Source: Aldehydirespirator sp965204415 (GTDB taxonomy: Bacteria; Actinomycetota; Acidimicrobiia; Acidimicrobiales; Aldehydirespiratoraceae). From it: 64,000 nucleotides of DNA. The position numbers and the translations under genes are program-made. The notes below the pieces were generated by a model that searched no databases, was not told the origin of the DNA, and was given only the letters and a program-made list of their open reading frames with translations. How positions within the stretch are numbered: position 1 is the first letter of the stretch; each line of letters begins with the position of its first letter. Positions 15,031-23,728 of the stretch are shown piece by piece. Where the stretch lies: assembly GCA_965204415.1 (NCBI GenBank), contig CBDBEL010000004.1, forward strand, positions 992,001-1,056,000, given 5' to 3'.

Positions 15031-17448
15031 ATGCGCTGGCGTCTGGCTCCGGGACTGCTGGCGGTTGCGATCACCGCCGCGAGTTGCGGGGGCGGGGCCA
15101 GCAGCGACGACGCCGGTGCCCAGGCCCCGACCGAGGCGGCGGCCGGCTCGACGGCCGAACCCAGCAGCACGCCGCCAGACACGGCCGAACCCAGCGGCAC
15201 GCCGGCAGACACGGCCGAAGCCGAGAGCACGCCGGCAGATGCGGCCGAAGCCGAGAGCACGCCGGCAGACACGGCCGAAGCCGAGAGCACGCCGGCAGAT
15301 GCGGCCGAAGCCGGCAGCACGCCGGCAGACGCTGCCGCCGAAGACCGGGAAGGCTCCGAGGCCGATCCCAGCGACGCCTACTTCGCCCTCGACCGGGTGA
15401 TGGACATCAGCATCGAGATCGAAGTCGAGGACTGGGACACGCTGCGCCACCAGACCCGCACCATCGAGGACGTAGTCGCGGAGATCGCGGCGCACAGCCT
15501 GTCCCGGCCCTTCGCCAGCATCTACACCTGGTTCTCCGCGACCGTGACCGTGGACGGCGAGACCCACACCGAGGTCGGGGTTCGCAAGAAGGGGTTCGTA
15601 GGCTCCCAGAGCGACACCAAGCCGTCGCTCAAGCTGCGCTTCGACAAGTACGTCGACGGCCAGTCCCTCGGCGGGGTCATGGAGCGCATGACCCTGAACA
15701 ACAGCGTCCAGGACCCCTCCATGGTCAACACCTGCATGTCGTACCGGGTGTTCGCCGCGGCCGGCAGTCCGGCGCCCCGCTGCAACTTCGCCACCGTGTC
15801 GGTGAACGGCAAGGACCTGGGCCTCTACGTCCACGTCGAGGAGTTCAAGAAGCCCTTCCTGCGGCGCCACTTCGACAGCGCGGACGGCAATCTCTACGAG
15901 GGCACGGTCAGCGACTTCACGCCGGAGTACCGCGGCACGATCGAGAAGAAGACGAACGAGGACGAAGACGACTGGTCCGACATCGACGCCGTGGTGGCGG
16001 CCCTGGAGGACACCTCCGACGCCGGCCTGGAGGCGCTGGCAGAGATCGTTGACCTGGACCGGTTCCTCACGTTCTGGGCGACCGAGGTGCTGGTCGGGCA
16101 CTGGGACGGCTACGCCGGCCACCGCAACAACTACTGGTTCTACCGCGAGCCCGGCGGACGCTTCGTGTGCCTGCCGTGGGGCACCGACGGCACCTTCCAA
16201 CTGGAGGGCGACCCGAACCCGTTCGACGGCATCAGCGACCCTCCCCCGTCGGTGCTGGCCGCCGGTGCCATCCCCGACCGCCTCTACAACCACCCCGAGT
16301 GGCGGATCGAGTACGTCGACCGGCTCAAGGAGATCATCGAGGCCGTCTGGGACACCGACGAGCTGCTGGCCGCGGTGGACGAGATGGCCGCCATCGTTCA
16401 GCAGCACGCCCTCCCCGCCGAGAGCGAGGCGGCCGAGGCCGACACCGAGCGGGTGCGCAAGTTCATCCTCAAGCGCGAGGGCGAGATCCTGGCCGACCTC
16501 ACGCCGGAGCCGCCCGAGTGGCCCGAGCCGGACTTCGCCATCCCGGAATCGGCCGGGTCGGGAACCCTGGAGGTCGCCTTCAGCACGACCTGGGGAAGCA
16601 ACCGGAGTTCCAACCCCCTCGAGGAGGGCACGATCGACAGCCTGCACCTGAACGGCGCCCCCGAGCCGATCGAGGGCCTGGCGGCTCTGGCCGGCCACTC
16701 CGACGGGGAGGAGACCGCCCTGCTGCCCCAGACCGACGACCACGCGTCCATCGCGGTGCTGTCGCTCGACGACGACGGATCCCTCAGCGGCATGACGCTG
16801 GTGCTGGACGTGAAGTACCTGAAGGCGGGCGCGACGGTGTCGATCGGCGCGGACCTCATCGCGGGCGGCGTGTGGTCGATCCCGCCGGGAGCGTCAGCGC
16901 CGGACAGCTTCTCGCCGTTCACCGAGGGCGTGCTGGAGCTGTCGAGCGCGGGCGCAACGCCCGGCGCGGTCATCGCCGGAGTCTTCACCGGCGCGTTCGG
17001 GGATGCCCGGCTGCCGACCGGAGCGGCCACCGAAGCCAGCACCGCTTCACCCGGCGCCGGCCTCGTCATCAACGAGGTGGCCGCCAAGGGCGACCCGCTG
17101 GACTGGTTCGAGCTCCACAACTCCTCAACCCAGCCGCTCGCTCTCGACGGCTTCGTGTTCGCCGACGACCTCGCCGACGCCGGCAAGCGGGTCGCCTTCC
17201 CGGCCGGCACCACCATCGGAGCGGGCGGGTACATGGCGTTCAGGCTGGACAAGGACGGCTGGCCCGGCTTCGCTCTGGGCGGCGACGAGGAACTGGGCGT
17301 CTGGCGGACCGACGGAGACCTGGTCGACAGCGTCGACTGGGAAGAGGGCGACTCCCCCGGCAACCAGAGCTACGCCCGGGTGCCCGACGCCACCGGCGAC
17401 TTCCAGACCGTCAACTCCCCCACCCCGGGCGCCCCCAACCAGCCCTGA
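15031..17448 (+). CDS. CotH-family lipoprotein with C-terminal lamin-tail domain
   Basis: An 805-residue secreted lipoprotein. The start at ATG 15031 gives a lipoprotein signal (LLAVAITAASC, lipid Cys at 19). Residues 41-100 are six tandem 10-residue Ala/Glu/Ser/Thr/Pro repeats, a likely wall-spanning spacer. Residues about 115-500 form a CotH-like kinase-fold domain (EVGVRKKGFVGSQSDTKPSL, VSVNGKDLGLYVHVEEFKK, WATEVLVGHWDGYAGHRNNY, LPWGTDGTF). The last 130 residues (LVINEVAAKGDPLDWFELHN and on) are a lamin-tail domain, common on extracellular proteins. Some CotH relatives phosphorylate coat proteins; its substrate here is unknown. Confidence 0.85.
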   Translation: MRWRLAPGLLAVAITAASCGGGASSDDAGAQAPTEAAAGSTAEPSSTPPDTAEPSGTPADTAEAESTPADAAEAESTPADTAEAESTPADAAEAGSTPADAAAEDREGSEADPSDAYFALDRVMDISIEIEVEDWDTLRHQTRTIEDVVAEIAAHSLSRPFASIYTWFSATVTVDGETHTEVGVRKKGFVGSQSDTKPSLKLRFDKYVDGQSLGGVMERMTLNNSVQDPSMVNTCMSYRVFAAAGSPAPRCNFATVSVNGKDLGLYVHVEEFKKPFLRRHFDSADGNLYEGTVSDFTPEYRGTIEKKTNEDEDDWSDIDAVVAALEDTSDAGLEALAEIVDLDRFLTFWATEVLVGHWDGYAGHRNNYWFYREPGGRFVCLPWGTDGTFQLEGDPNPFDGISDPPPSVLAAGAIPDRLYNHPEWRIEYVDRLKEIIEAVWDTDELLAAVDEMAAIVQQHALPAESEAAEADTERVRKFILKREGEILADLTPEPPEWPEPDFAIPESAGSGTLEVAFSTTWGSNRSSNPLEEGTIDSLHLNGAPEPIEGLAALAGHSDGEETALLPQTDDHASIAVLSLDDDGSLSGMTLVLDVKYLKAGATVSIGADLIAGGVWSIPPGASAPDSFSPFTEGVLELSSAGATPGAVIAGVFTGAFGDARLPTGAATEASTASPGAGLVINEVAAKGDPLDWFELHNSSTQPLALDGFVFADDLADAGKRVAFPAGTTIGAGGYMAFRLDKDGWPGFALGGDEELGVWRTDGDLVDSVDWEEGDSPGNQSYARVPDATGDFQTVNSPTPGAPNQP
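15151..15330 (+). repeat. Six exact-length 30-bp tandem repeats inside the CotH-like gene
   Basis: Units begin at 15151, 15181, 15211, 15241, 15271 and 15301. Each encodes ten residues of the form T/A-AE-A/P-E/S-S/G-TPAD. Units 3-5 are almost identical in DNA, so copy number may vary between strains. Being a multiple of three, changes would lengthen or shorten the spacer without breaking the frame. Confidence 0.9.
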
Positions 17449-17492
17449 CAGCGCCCACACAATGGGCGAGAGCCTGTCGCGCCGAAGCGGTG

Positions 17493-17591
17493 TCATTCCC
17501 GCTCTTGTTCGCTGCGCTCACGGGCCGCTCGGACCACGGCCTCGCGCCGTATGGGCCGCGTTCGCTCGCCTAGCCGCTCGGCCTCTGACAG
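17493..17591 (+). repeat. Dispersed intergenic repeat, copy A
   Basis: Contains the 48-bp core shared by five intergenic sites (core 17498-17545, one mismatch to copies D and E), then a variable middle and the end CCGCTCGGCCTCTGACAG. It lies between the convergent CotH-like and phosphotransferase-like genes, so it could terminate both. Confidence 0.75.
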
Positions 17592-17621
17592 CCGGCGGCG
17601 CCCGGAGGCCGGCTCTGGCGG

Positions 17622-18968
17622 TCAGAACTTCTGGATTGTGTGATGGTGGGTCATGGCCGAACCGGCCGGGCCCAGGAGCATGTGGGCCCTGAGGTTGCGC
17701 TTGTGGAACAGCCGGACCAGCTCGGTGTCGTGGCGGCCGGTGGTGTCGGCCAGCACGAAGGCCTCCAGCTTGGCCTCGCCGTCGCGCCAGTCGTGGGGGC
17801 GGGCGCCGAGCAGTCGCTCCAGGTCGTCTAGGTCGGCCTGGTTGACGGCGTCGCCGATCTCGTCGCGGCGCTGGAGGTGGCGGGCCAGCCGGAACAGGGT
17901 CCGCGCCTCGTGGCGGACGAACTCGTCCTCGGTGGAGATCGACCGCAGCGCCCGCACCAGGTGCCCGTGGCCCACGTCGGCGGTCGACAAGCGGGGCTCG
18001 GGCGTCTCCACGGCGGGTAGGTCGATGCCGAGGTGCTCGGCCCAGGCCTCGGTGGCGAACAGGTTGGTCTCGCAGCACCAGTGCAGGTTGGTCATAAGGT
18101 CCGACGCCGGTGTGGGGTCGCGCAGGGCGTGGCTGTAGGCCAGTTGGTTCGACAGCGTGAAGGCGAGGTGGTGCCAGCGAACCGCGTCCAGGTCGACGGG
18201 GGCGCCCGACAGCTCCTCGTAGCGGGTGTAGAGCTGCCTCATGTCGCCGTAGCCGACGATGGTGTCGCGCATGCGCCAGGCGGCCAGGTCCATCATGGGG
18301 TCGCCGAGGTGGCCCAGCTCGAGGTCCAGCACCGCCAGGATCCGGCCGCCGGCGTGGTGGAACTGGCCCGAGTCCCACACCACGGGCGCCTCCCGGCCGG
18401 CGGTGTCGACCGGGTTGCGTCGCAGCCAGCCCAGGCAGAACTCGAGGAAGGGGTCGGGATGCCTCTTCAGGGAGCGGTAGTGCTCCTCGTAGCGCCGCAG
18501 GCCCACCGGCCCGGCCTCGGCGGGGTCCGCGGCCCGCCGGATCCCGGCCGCGGCGAACGGCTCGACTGGGAGGGCGTGGAGTCGGGCCAGGATGGCGAGG
18601 TAGTGGTCGACGGCCGCGGCCCGGTCGTCGTCGCTGGTGCCGGCGAAGTGCTCTTCACCCTCGACGCGGTCCATCACGTAGGCCATGGGCTCGTCGATCC
18701 AGCCGTGAACGGTGGCCACCGGGATGCCGTGGGTGCCCAGCAGCCGCTGGAACGTCATCTCGTGCTCGAGCGGGAAGATGAGCGGCATGTCGGTGCGGTC
18801 GCCGCGCACCACGAGCTCGTGGCGGGCGCCGCCGCGGTCGACGGTCGCGAACCACACCGGGCGCCAGCGGGTCTGGCGGGCCAGGTCGACGACCGTGCCG
18901 CCGAAGTCCCGCTCGAACCAGCCCACGATGTTGCCGTCGGCCGCCGCCAGCGACTCCGGGCTCATCAT
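17622..18968 (-). CDS. Aminoglycoside-phosphotransferase-fold protein (APH family)
   Basis: A 448-residue member of the phosphotransferase (APH/ChoK-like) superfamily, related to proteins found near acyl-CoA dehydrogenases. It shows LEHEMTFQRLLGTHGIPVATVHGWIDE and MAYVMDRVEGEEHF in the N-lobe/hinge. The catalytic loop VVWDSGQFHH retains Asp but replaces the usual His-Gly by Val-Trp, and the metal segment is VLDLELGHLGDPMMDLAAW. Small-molecule kinase activity is inferred, substrate unknown. The start region lies in a 71-bp tandem repeat that carries three copies of ATG-ATG-AGC-CCG; only the copy at 18968 is followed by the full frame. Confidence 0.75.
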   Translation of the reverse strand: MMSPESLAAADGNIVGWFERDFGGTVVDLARQTRWRPVWFATVDRGGARHELVVRGDRTDMPLIFPLEHEMTFQRLLGTHGIPVATVHGWIDEPMAYVMDRVEGEEHFAGTSDDDRAAAVDHYLAILARLHALPVEPFAAAGIRRAADPAEAGPVGLRRYEEHYRSLKRHPDPFLEFCLGWLRRNPVDTAGREAPVVWDSGQFHHAGGRILAVLDLELGHLGDPMMDLAAWRMRDTIVGYGDMRQLYTRYEELSGAPVDLDAVRWHHLAFTLSNQLAYSHALRDPTPASDLMTNLHWCCETNLFATEAWAEHLGIDLPAVETPEPRLSTADVGHGHLVRALRSISTEDEFVRHEARTLFRLARHLQRRDEIGDAVNQADLDDLERLLGARPHDWRDGEAKLEAFVLADTTGRHDTELVRLFHKRNLRAHMLLGPAGSAMTHHHTIQKF

Positions 18969-19114
18969 GGCGAGTCCATCTCGTCGCCCCACGCCCGACC
19001 CGCACCGTCGGCGGCCGCCAGCGACTCCGGGCTCATCATGGCGAGTCCATCTCGTCGCCCCACGCCCGACCCGCACCGTCGGCGGCCGCCAGCGACTCCG
19101 GGCTCATCATGGCG
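18934..19114. repeat. 71-bp tandem repeat duplicating a gene's start region
   Basis: Two full units (18951-19021 and 19022-19092) and a partial third (19093-19114). The unit spans the start codons and first eight codons of the phosphotransferase-like gene plus its upstream sequence. As 71 is not divisible by three, successive copies put the decoy starts in different frames. The rest of the gap up to the next gene (19239) holds only the Shine-Dalgarno of that gene. Confidence 0.9.
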
Positions 19115-19238
19115 CTGCGCCTCTCCCCTGTCCGCTCGACTGTCCGCGGGCCTGCCCCAGCCGACGCCGTACCTTTCGACGGCAGGCCCATTGTGGTCTA
19201 GGTTCGCGGCTCCCCCATCGGATCGCCAAGGAGGAATG

Positions 19239-20285
19239 ATGAGGTTCAGTTTCGTAACCCTGCCCGACTACCCGCTGTCGGAGTCCCTGGAACACGTCAA
19301 GCTGGCTGACGAGCTCGGGTTCTACGGGTGCTATGCCGCCGACGAGACGTGGCACAAGGACCTGTACGTGCTGTTCGCGGCAGCGGCGTCGCAGACCAGC
19401 CAGATCCGTATGGGGCCCAGCCTGGCCCCGATCGCGCTGCGGGAGCCGACCCTGGTCGCCCAGGCGGTGGCCACCCTCGACGAGCTGACCGGCGGCCGGG
19501 CCGAGTGCGTCATCTCCAGCGGGAACTTCAGCCTGCTGGCCCAGTACGCCACCGACTGGACCGGCATCAAGCCCCTGTCGCGGGTCAAGGAGGCCCACCA
19601 CGTGATGCGCACCTTCCTCGACGAGGGCGCGCTGACCTTCGAGGGCGAGTTCTTCAACTACGCCGGGCTGTTCACCTTCGCCCGCCCGGTGCAGGAGCGC
19701 CTTCCGCTGCTGATCGGCGCCCTGCGGGGCCCGAAGAGCTTCCAGGCGGCCGGCGAGCTGTCCGACGGCACCCACGCCTTCGCCCAGTACTCCCGGGAGG
19801 CGTGCGACTACATGGTGGAGCACCTGCGGATCGGCGCCGAGCGGGCCGGCAAGGACTGGCAGGACCTCGACATCGCGGTGTGGAACGTGTTCGCCGTCGG
19901 CCCCGACTCGGCCAAGGCCAAGCAGGCCGCCCAGACCATCGGCGCGTTCTACATCCCGGCCATGGCGGTGGAGCAGATGGAGCGCCACGGCGTGTCGCAG
20001 TCCGACGTGCAGCCCATCCTCGACGCCTTCGGCGACGGCGACGTGCAGGGGGCGATCGACAACATGACGATCGACATCGCCGAGAGGCTCTCGGTGGCCG
20101 GCACCCCCGAGGAGGTGGTCGAGAAGATCAAGTCCGACATCGAGCCGAGCGGCGTCAACCACTTCATCGCCTGCATCACCGACTCGTTCCTGCTGAACGC
20201 GTTCACGGGACGCGACATCGAGGTGCCCGACGTCCAGGGCCAGCTCCAGCTGATCCACGACGAGGTGATGCCCGCTTTCGCCTGA
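19239..20285 (+). CDS. Luciferase-like, probably F420-dependent, oxidoreductase
   Basis: A 348-residue TIM-barrel oxidoreductase of the luciferase-like monooxygenase group, closest in look to F420-dependent methylene-tetrahydromethanopterin reductase relatives: MRFSFVTLPDYPLSESLEHVKLADELGFYGCYAADE, IRMGPSLAPIALREPTLVAQAVATLDELTGGR, then the C-terminal GTPEEVVEKI segment. GGAGG ends 4 bases before ATG 19239; an ATG one codon earlier is too close to the ribosome site. It is convergent with the SDR gene. The substrate is unknown. Confidence 0.82.
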   Translation: MRFSFVTLPDYPLSESLEHVKLADELGFYGCYAADETWHKDLYVLFAAAASQTSQIRMGPSLAPIALREPTLVAQAVATLDELTGGRAECVISSGNFSLLAQYATDWTGIKPLSRVKEAHHVMRTFLDEGALTFEGEFFNYAGLFTFARPVQERLPLLIGALRGPKSFQAAGELSDGTHAFAQYSREACDYMVEHLRIGAERAGKDWQDLDIAVWNVFAVGPDSAKAKQAAQTIGAFYIPAMAVEQMERHGVSQSDVQPILDAFGDGDVQGAIDNMTIDIAERLSVAGTPEEVVEKIKSDIEPSGVNHFIACITDSFLLNAFTGRDIEVPDVQGQLQLIHDEVMPAFA

Positions 20286-20303
20286 CCCGACCGGGTCGGC
20301 TGA

Positions 20304-21158
20304 TCAGAGCGTGGTGGGGCGGTTCACGAACCGCTTGGCGGTCGGGCTGTAGAACCAGCCTCCGCCGGCCTTGGTACCGCCGTCGGCGGGGATGTTGTGG
20401 CCGGTGACGAAGCTGGACATGTCCGATGCCAGGAAGAGCGCAACCCGGGCCTGGTCGGCGGGCCAGCCGAGGCGACCCACCGGCGCCCATGACTCCCAGA
20501 GCGCCTCGTGCTCGTCGTACCCGCGGATGTAGTCGACCTGCGGGGTCTGCGTCAGGTCGGTGCCGATCCCGTTGGCGCGGATGCCGTGCCGCCCGTAGCC
20601 GGCCGCCAGCGACGTGGTGAAGTGGGCGACTGCGGCCTTCATGGCCGCGTACACGGGCTCGCCGGGGAAGCCGCGCATGCCCTCGACCGAGTGCACGTTC
20701 ACGATCGATCCGCCGCCGCGCTCGATCATCGAGTCCAGGAAGGCGCGGGTGACCGCCACCACATGCCAGAAGTTGACGCGGTGCATGGCCTCCCACGACT
20801 CCGGGTCGGACTCGTGGAACCGCACGAGGGGCCGGTAGTCGCCGACGTTGTTGACCAGGACGTCCACGCCGGAATGGGCGTCGAGCACCGCGGCGGCGAG
20901 CTCGTCCACGCCTACCTCGGTGCGCACGTCCACGACATGGGCACGGGCACGGCCACCGGCGGTCGCGATGGAATCGACAACTCCGGCAGCCCGGTCGGCG
21001 TCGATCTCCGCGATCTCCACCGCGGCCCCATGCTCGGCGAACAGCTCGCTGATGGCCGCGCCGATCCCGGCACCGCCCCCGGTAACGACCGCGACCTTGC
21101 CGTCGAGCAGGCGGCTCCAGTCGTCGATCTGCGGAACATCGGAGGGATCGGTCGTCAT
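20304..21158 (-). CDS. Short-chain dehydrogenase/reductase (SDR)
   Basis: A 284-residue classical SDR. The NAD(P)-binding TGGGAGIG lies near residue 26, DVLVNNVG near 100, the catalytic Ser in VNVHSVEGM and YAAMK (Tyr and Lys) near 160, and a GG region HNIPADGGTKAG near the C-terminus. The acidic residue after the second strand (EIDAD) suggests NAD preference. Its ATG overlaps the stop of the upstream Rieske-like gene by 4 bases, so the two are one operon, perhaps converting the same aromatic or cyclic substrate. Confidence 0.88.
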   Translation of the reverse strand: MTTDPSDVPQIDDWSRLLDGKVAVVTGGGAGIGAAISELFAEHGAAVEIAEIDADRAAGVVDSIATAGGRARAHVVDVRTEVGVDELAAAVLDAHSGVDVLVNNVGDYRPLVRFHESDPESWEAMHRVNFWHVVAVTRAFLDSMIERGGGSIVNVHSVEGMRGFPGEPVYAAMKAAVAHFTTSLAAGYGRHGIRANGIGTDLTQTPQVDYIRGYDEHEALWESWAPVGRLGWPADQARVALFLASDMSSFVTGHNIPADGGTKAGGGWFYSPTAKRFVNRPTTL

Positions 21159-21568
21159 GCTGGTTCGGTGCCGCCGGGCTCGAGGCTGAGGAAACGCTCA
21201 AGGTGGTGGTTCATGTTGATGATGCGGCACTCCTCGCCCGACAGCGTGAGGCGGGTGAGGCCGGGCTGGTGCAGACCGGTCTGCATGGTGCGGATCACGC
21301 TCAGGTCCTGGTTGAGGACGAAGGTGATGACGAACGCGTCCCACACCTGCTGATCGTCCACGTCGCGGCCCAGGCGGGGGCTAGGCACCCCGTAGTCCTG
21401 GTAGGACGCGCTGTGACGGTCCCAGATCCGCTGGGGGGCGTTGACGTCGTCGATGCTGGCCAGCATCTCGCGGTGCAGGCCCTGCACGTGGTAGGTCTCC
21501 GAGAAGCGCGATGAGGTCTCTGGGGTGCCGACGATCTCGGTCTCGTTCGGTGGGGCGGCATCAACCAT
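21155..21568 (-). CDS. Stand-alone C-terminal part of a Rieske-type ring-hydroxylating oxygenase
   Basis: A 137-residue protein that looks like the end of the catalytic domain of Rieske non-heme iron oxygenase alpha subunits. The supporting stretch is DDQQVWDAFVITFVLNQDLSVIRTMQTGLHQPGLTRLTL followed by SGEECRIINMNHHLERFL, matching the usual end with an incoming Asp, VQxG and a final E-xx-I-xx-F-H. There is no Rieske CxH-CxxH domain and no 2-His iron site, and no adjoining N-terminal gene. It is either a decayed remnant kept in frame or a small accessory protein. The start at 21568 (MVDAAPP) or 18 bases upstream is uncertain. Confidence 0.5.
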   Translation of the reverse strand: MVDAAPPNETEIVGTPETSSRFSETYHVQGLHREMLASIDDVNAPQRIWDRHSASYQDYGVPSPRLGRDVDDQQVWDAFVITFVLNQDLSVIRTMQTGLHQPGLTRLTLSGEECRIINMNHHLERFLSLEPGGTEPA

Positions 21569-21646
21569 GCCCGTATCGTGGCACACCGCCGGCCTCCTTC
21601 ACCCCTACTCTCGCGCGTGTCGCCGCCACCGCGAGGGAGCCAACTC

Positions 21647-22891
21647 ATGCTCGACATCGATCCCGGCTCTAACACCAACCCGGCCGTCACCGAATGGGAG
21701 ACGGCCGGGCTGCGCCCACCGGACATGGAGGCCATTCGCTCGTGGCGCCTCCAGCGACTCCGGTCCCAGCTCCAGTCCGAAGACGTGGCGGGCATCGTGC
21801 TGTTCGACCCGCTCAACATTCGCTACGCCCTCGACGCGACCAACATGCAGGTGTGGAGCACCCACAACGCGGTGCGGTACGCCTTCGTAGCCACCGACGG
21901 GCCGATCATTCTCTTCGACCTGGCCCGCTGCGAGCACCTGACCGCGCACTTGCCCCTCATTGACGAGATCAGGGACGCCACTGGCTGGTTCTTCTTCCAG
22001 AACGGCCCCCGGGAGGCCGAGGCGACTGATCGGTGGGCCGCCGAGATCGCCGATCTGGTACACCTGCACGGCAGAGGCAGCCTCCGGATCGCGCTCGACA
22101 AATGCGAGGGACCGGGGCTCCCCGCTCTCGCGCGCCACCGCGTTGAGGCCGTCGCGAGCATGCGCTTCACCGAACTGGCCCGCTACCGCAAGCACCCCGA
22201 GGAGATCGTGGCCATGCGCCGCGCCGTCTGCAGCACCCAGCAGGCCATGCACGAGATGTGGCAGGCGCTGGAGCCCGGTATCACCGAGAACCAGCTGTGG
22301 TCGCACCTGCACGCCGGCAACATCGCCCGGGGCGGCGAGTGGCTCGAGACCCGGCTTCTGTCGAGCGGTCCCCGCACCAACCCGTGGTTCGCAGAATGCT
22401 CGCACCGTGTGATCAAGGCCGGCGACCTCGTCAGCTTCGACACCGATCTGATCGGACCGTACGGCTACGCCGCTGACATCTCCCGTAGCTGGGTCACACC
22501 TGGCCGAGAGCCGACCCCACAGCAGAGGTCCCTGCACGCGCTCGCCTGCGAAGCGCTGGACCACAACCGTTCGATCCTGGAGCCCGGCCTGAGTTTCCGG
22601 GAGTTCGCCGAGCGCAGCTACCAACTGCCCGACCGGTTCATTCCCAACCGTTACGCAGACATCGCCCACGGTCTGGGCCTGTCCACCGAGTACCCGATGA
22701 TCCACTACATCCAGGATTGGGACGCCTACGGCTACGACGGCGTCATCGAGGACGGCGTGGTCTTGTGCCTCGAAACCTACGTCGGTCAGCCGGGCGGATC
22801 CGAGGGAATCAAGCTCGAGAACCAGGTGTACGTGACCAGCGACGGCTCCGAACTGCTCGATACGTTCCCGATGGAGCTAGTCCCCTACTAA
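21647..22891 (+). CDS. M24-family (creatinase-fold) metalloenzyme, DddP-like
   Basis: A 414-residue pita-bread enzyme. The metal ligands are present in order: SFDTDLIG (Asp about 264, 266), ADISRSW (Asp about 276), IAHGLGL (His about 341), LCLETY and IKLENQV (Glu near 374 and 389). Several stretches (FDPLNIRYALDATNMQVWST, ARGGEWLETRLLSSGPRTNP) closely resemble the DMSP lyase DddP rather than ordinary prolidases. In DddP the stretch after the metal His is recalled as HGVGLCDEWP with a catalytic Asp; here it is HGLGLSTEYP, with Thr. So a related lyase or peptidase is as likely as DMSP cleavage. GAGGGAG precedes the ATG. Confidence 0.75.
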   Translation: MLDIDPGSNTNPAVTEWETAGLRPPDMEAIRSWRLQRLRSQLQSEDVAGIVLFDPLNIRYALDATNMQVWSTHNAVRYAFVATDGPIILFDLARCEHLTAHLPLIDEIRDATGWFFFQNGPREAEATDRWAAEIADLVHLHGRGSLRIALDKCEGPGLPALARHRVEAVASMRFTELARYRKHPEEIVAMRRAVCSTQQAMHEMWQALEPGITENQLWSHLHAGNIARGGEWLETRLLSSGPRTNPWFAECSHRVIKAGDLVSFDTDLIGPYGYAADISRSWVTPGREPTPQQRSLHALACEALDHNRSILEPGLSFREFAERSYQLPDRFIPNRYADIAHGLGLSTEYPMIHYIQDWDAYGYDGVIEDGVVLCLETYVGQPGGSEGIKLENQVYVTSDGSELLDTFPMELVPY

Positions 22892-22921
22892 CCGTCCGTG
22901 GTCCACCGATCGTGCCTGCCG

Positions 22922-23728
22922 TCACGATCGGGCGAGCACGAGGGTTGCCCACTCACCGGAGGTCCGGCGGGCGACTTCGACGAGGGGGCGCAGGAAGCCG
23001 GCGATCTGCGAGCACTGCGACGGGGAGATCCCGCCCACCACGAGCCATCCGTCCGGCGACACGTGGGCTACAAGCTCCGAGGCGAGTTCGACAATCCCCG
23101 CCCGAGCGATATTGGCCACCACTACGTCGAAGCTGTCTTCGATCCCGCTCAGCGGAGTCAGGGTCGCCTCTATCCGAGCACCCATGTCGTTGATCACGGC
23201 GTTGCGCCGGGCCGCTTCCACGGCCTCCGCGTCAATGTCAACCGCCACTGCCCCGGCCGCGCCGAGCCGGAGCGCGCACAGTCCGAGGACACCGCTCCCG
23301 CAGCCCACGTCCAGAACCCGCTCCCCGCCCGCGATCCGATCCACGAGTTCCTCGATGATCTGGGCCGTCGTGGGATGGCGGCCGTCCCCGAAGCCGCCCG
23401 GACCGAGCTCGATCAGGCCCGCAAGATCCCGGCGACAGTGCTCCGACCACGCCCGGCAGACGCTGAGCCGCCCACCGAAGGTGACCGGGCGGGAGTCTTC
23501 GAGCCACCGGTGGAGAGCCGCGCCTCCGTCAGGCCTAGTGACCGCCATCACCCCCTCGGCCCGCAGCGACGCCACCACGCCGGCCACGTCTGTCTCGCCG
23601 TCGACCGCGGCCAGCACCACCCGGCGGAGGCTGCACGGTGCCACGACGTCCACCGGGCGGACGCCCAACTCTTGGAGCCGGTCGCGGACCCTGGCGAGGT
23701 CGTCGTCTGTGGTCGCCACCACGATCAT
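22922..23728 (-). CDS. PrmA-like (ribosomal protein L11) methyltransferase
   Basis: A 268-residue S-adenosylmethionine-dependent methyltransferase. The key segments are FGDGRHPTTAQIIEELVD, the SAM-binding DVGCGSGVLGLCALRLGA, the acidic strand-2 end VDIDAEAVEAAR, and DVVVANI, the (D/N)PP-like motif of PrmA relatives. PrmA trimethylates L11; this protein has a diverged N-terminal region (MIVVATTDDDLARVRDRLQE), so another substrate is possible. Longer upstream frames lack coding character; ATG 23728 fits best. It converges with the M24 gene. Confidence 0.7.
   Translation of the reverse strand: MIVVATTDDDLARVRDRLQELGVRPVDVVAPCSLRRVVLAAVDGETDVAGVVASLRAEGVMAVTRPDGGAALHRWLEDSRPVTFGGRLSVCRAWSEHCRRDLAGLIELGPGGFGDGRHPTTAQIIEELVDRIAGGERVLDVGCGSGVLGLCALRLGAAGAVAVDIDAEAVEAARRNAVINDMGARIEATLTPLSGIEDSFDVVVANIARAGIVELASELVAHVSPDGWLVVGGISPSQCSQIAGFLRPLVEVARRTSGEWATLVLARS

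Noticed and set aside
15151..15330. CRISPR-like array
   Set aside because: The 30-bp units are contiguous, without spacers, and encode a regular peptide repeat inside a gene.
18951..19092. CRISPR or attachment-site repeats
   Set aside because: Head-to-tail 71-bp copies with no spacers and no integrase nearby; it is a tandem duplication.
21647..22891. Naming the M24 enzyme dddP (DMSP lyase)
   Set aside because: The Asp recalled as catalytic in DddP is Thr here, and the comparison is from memory, so the substrate is left open.
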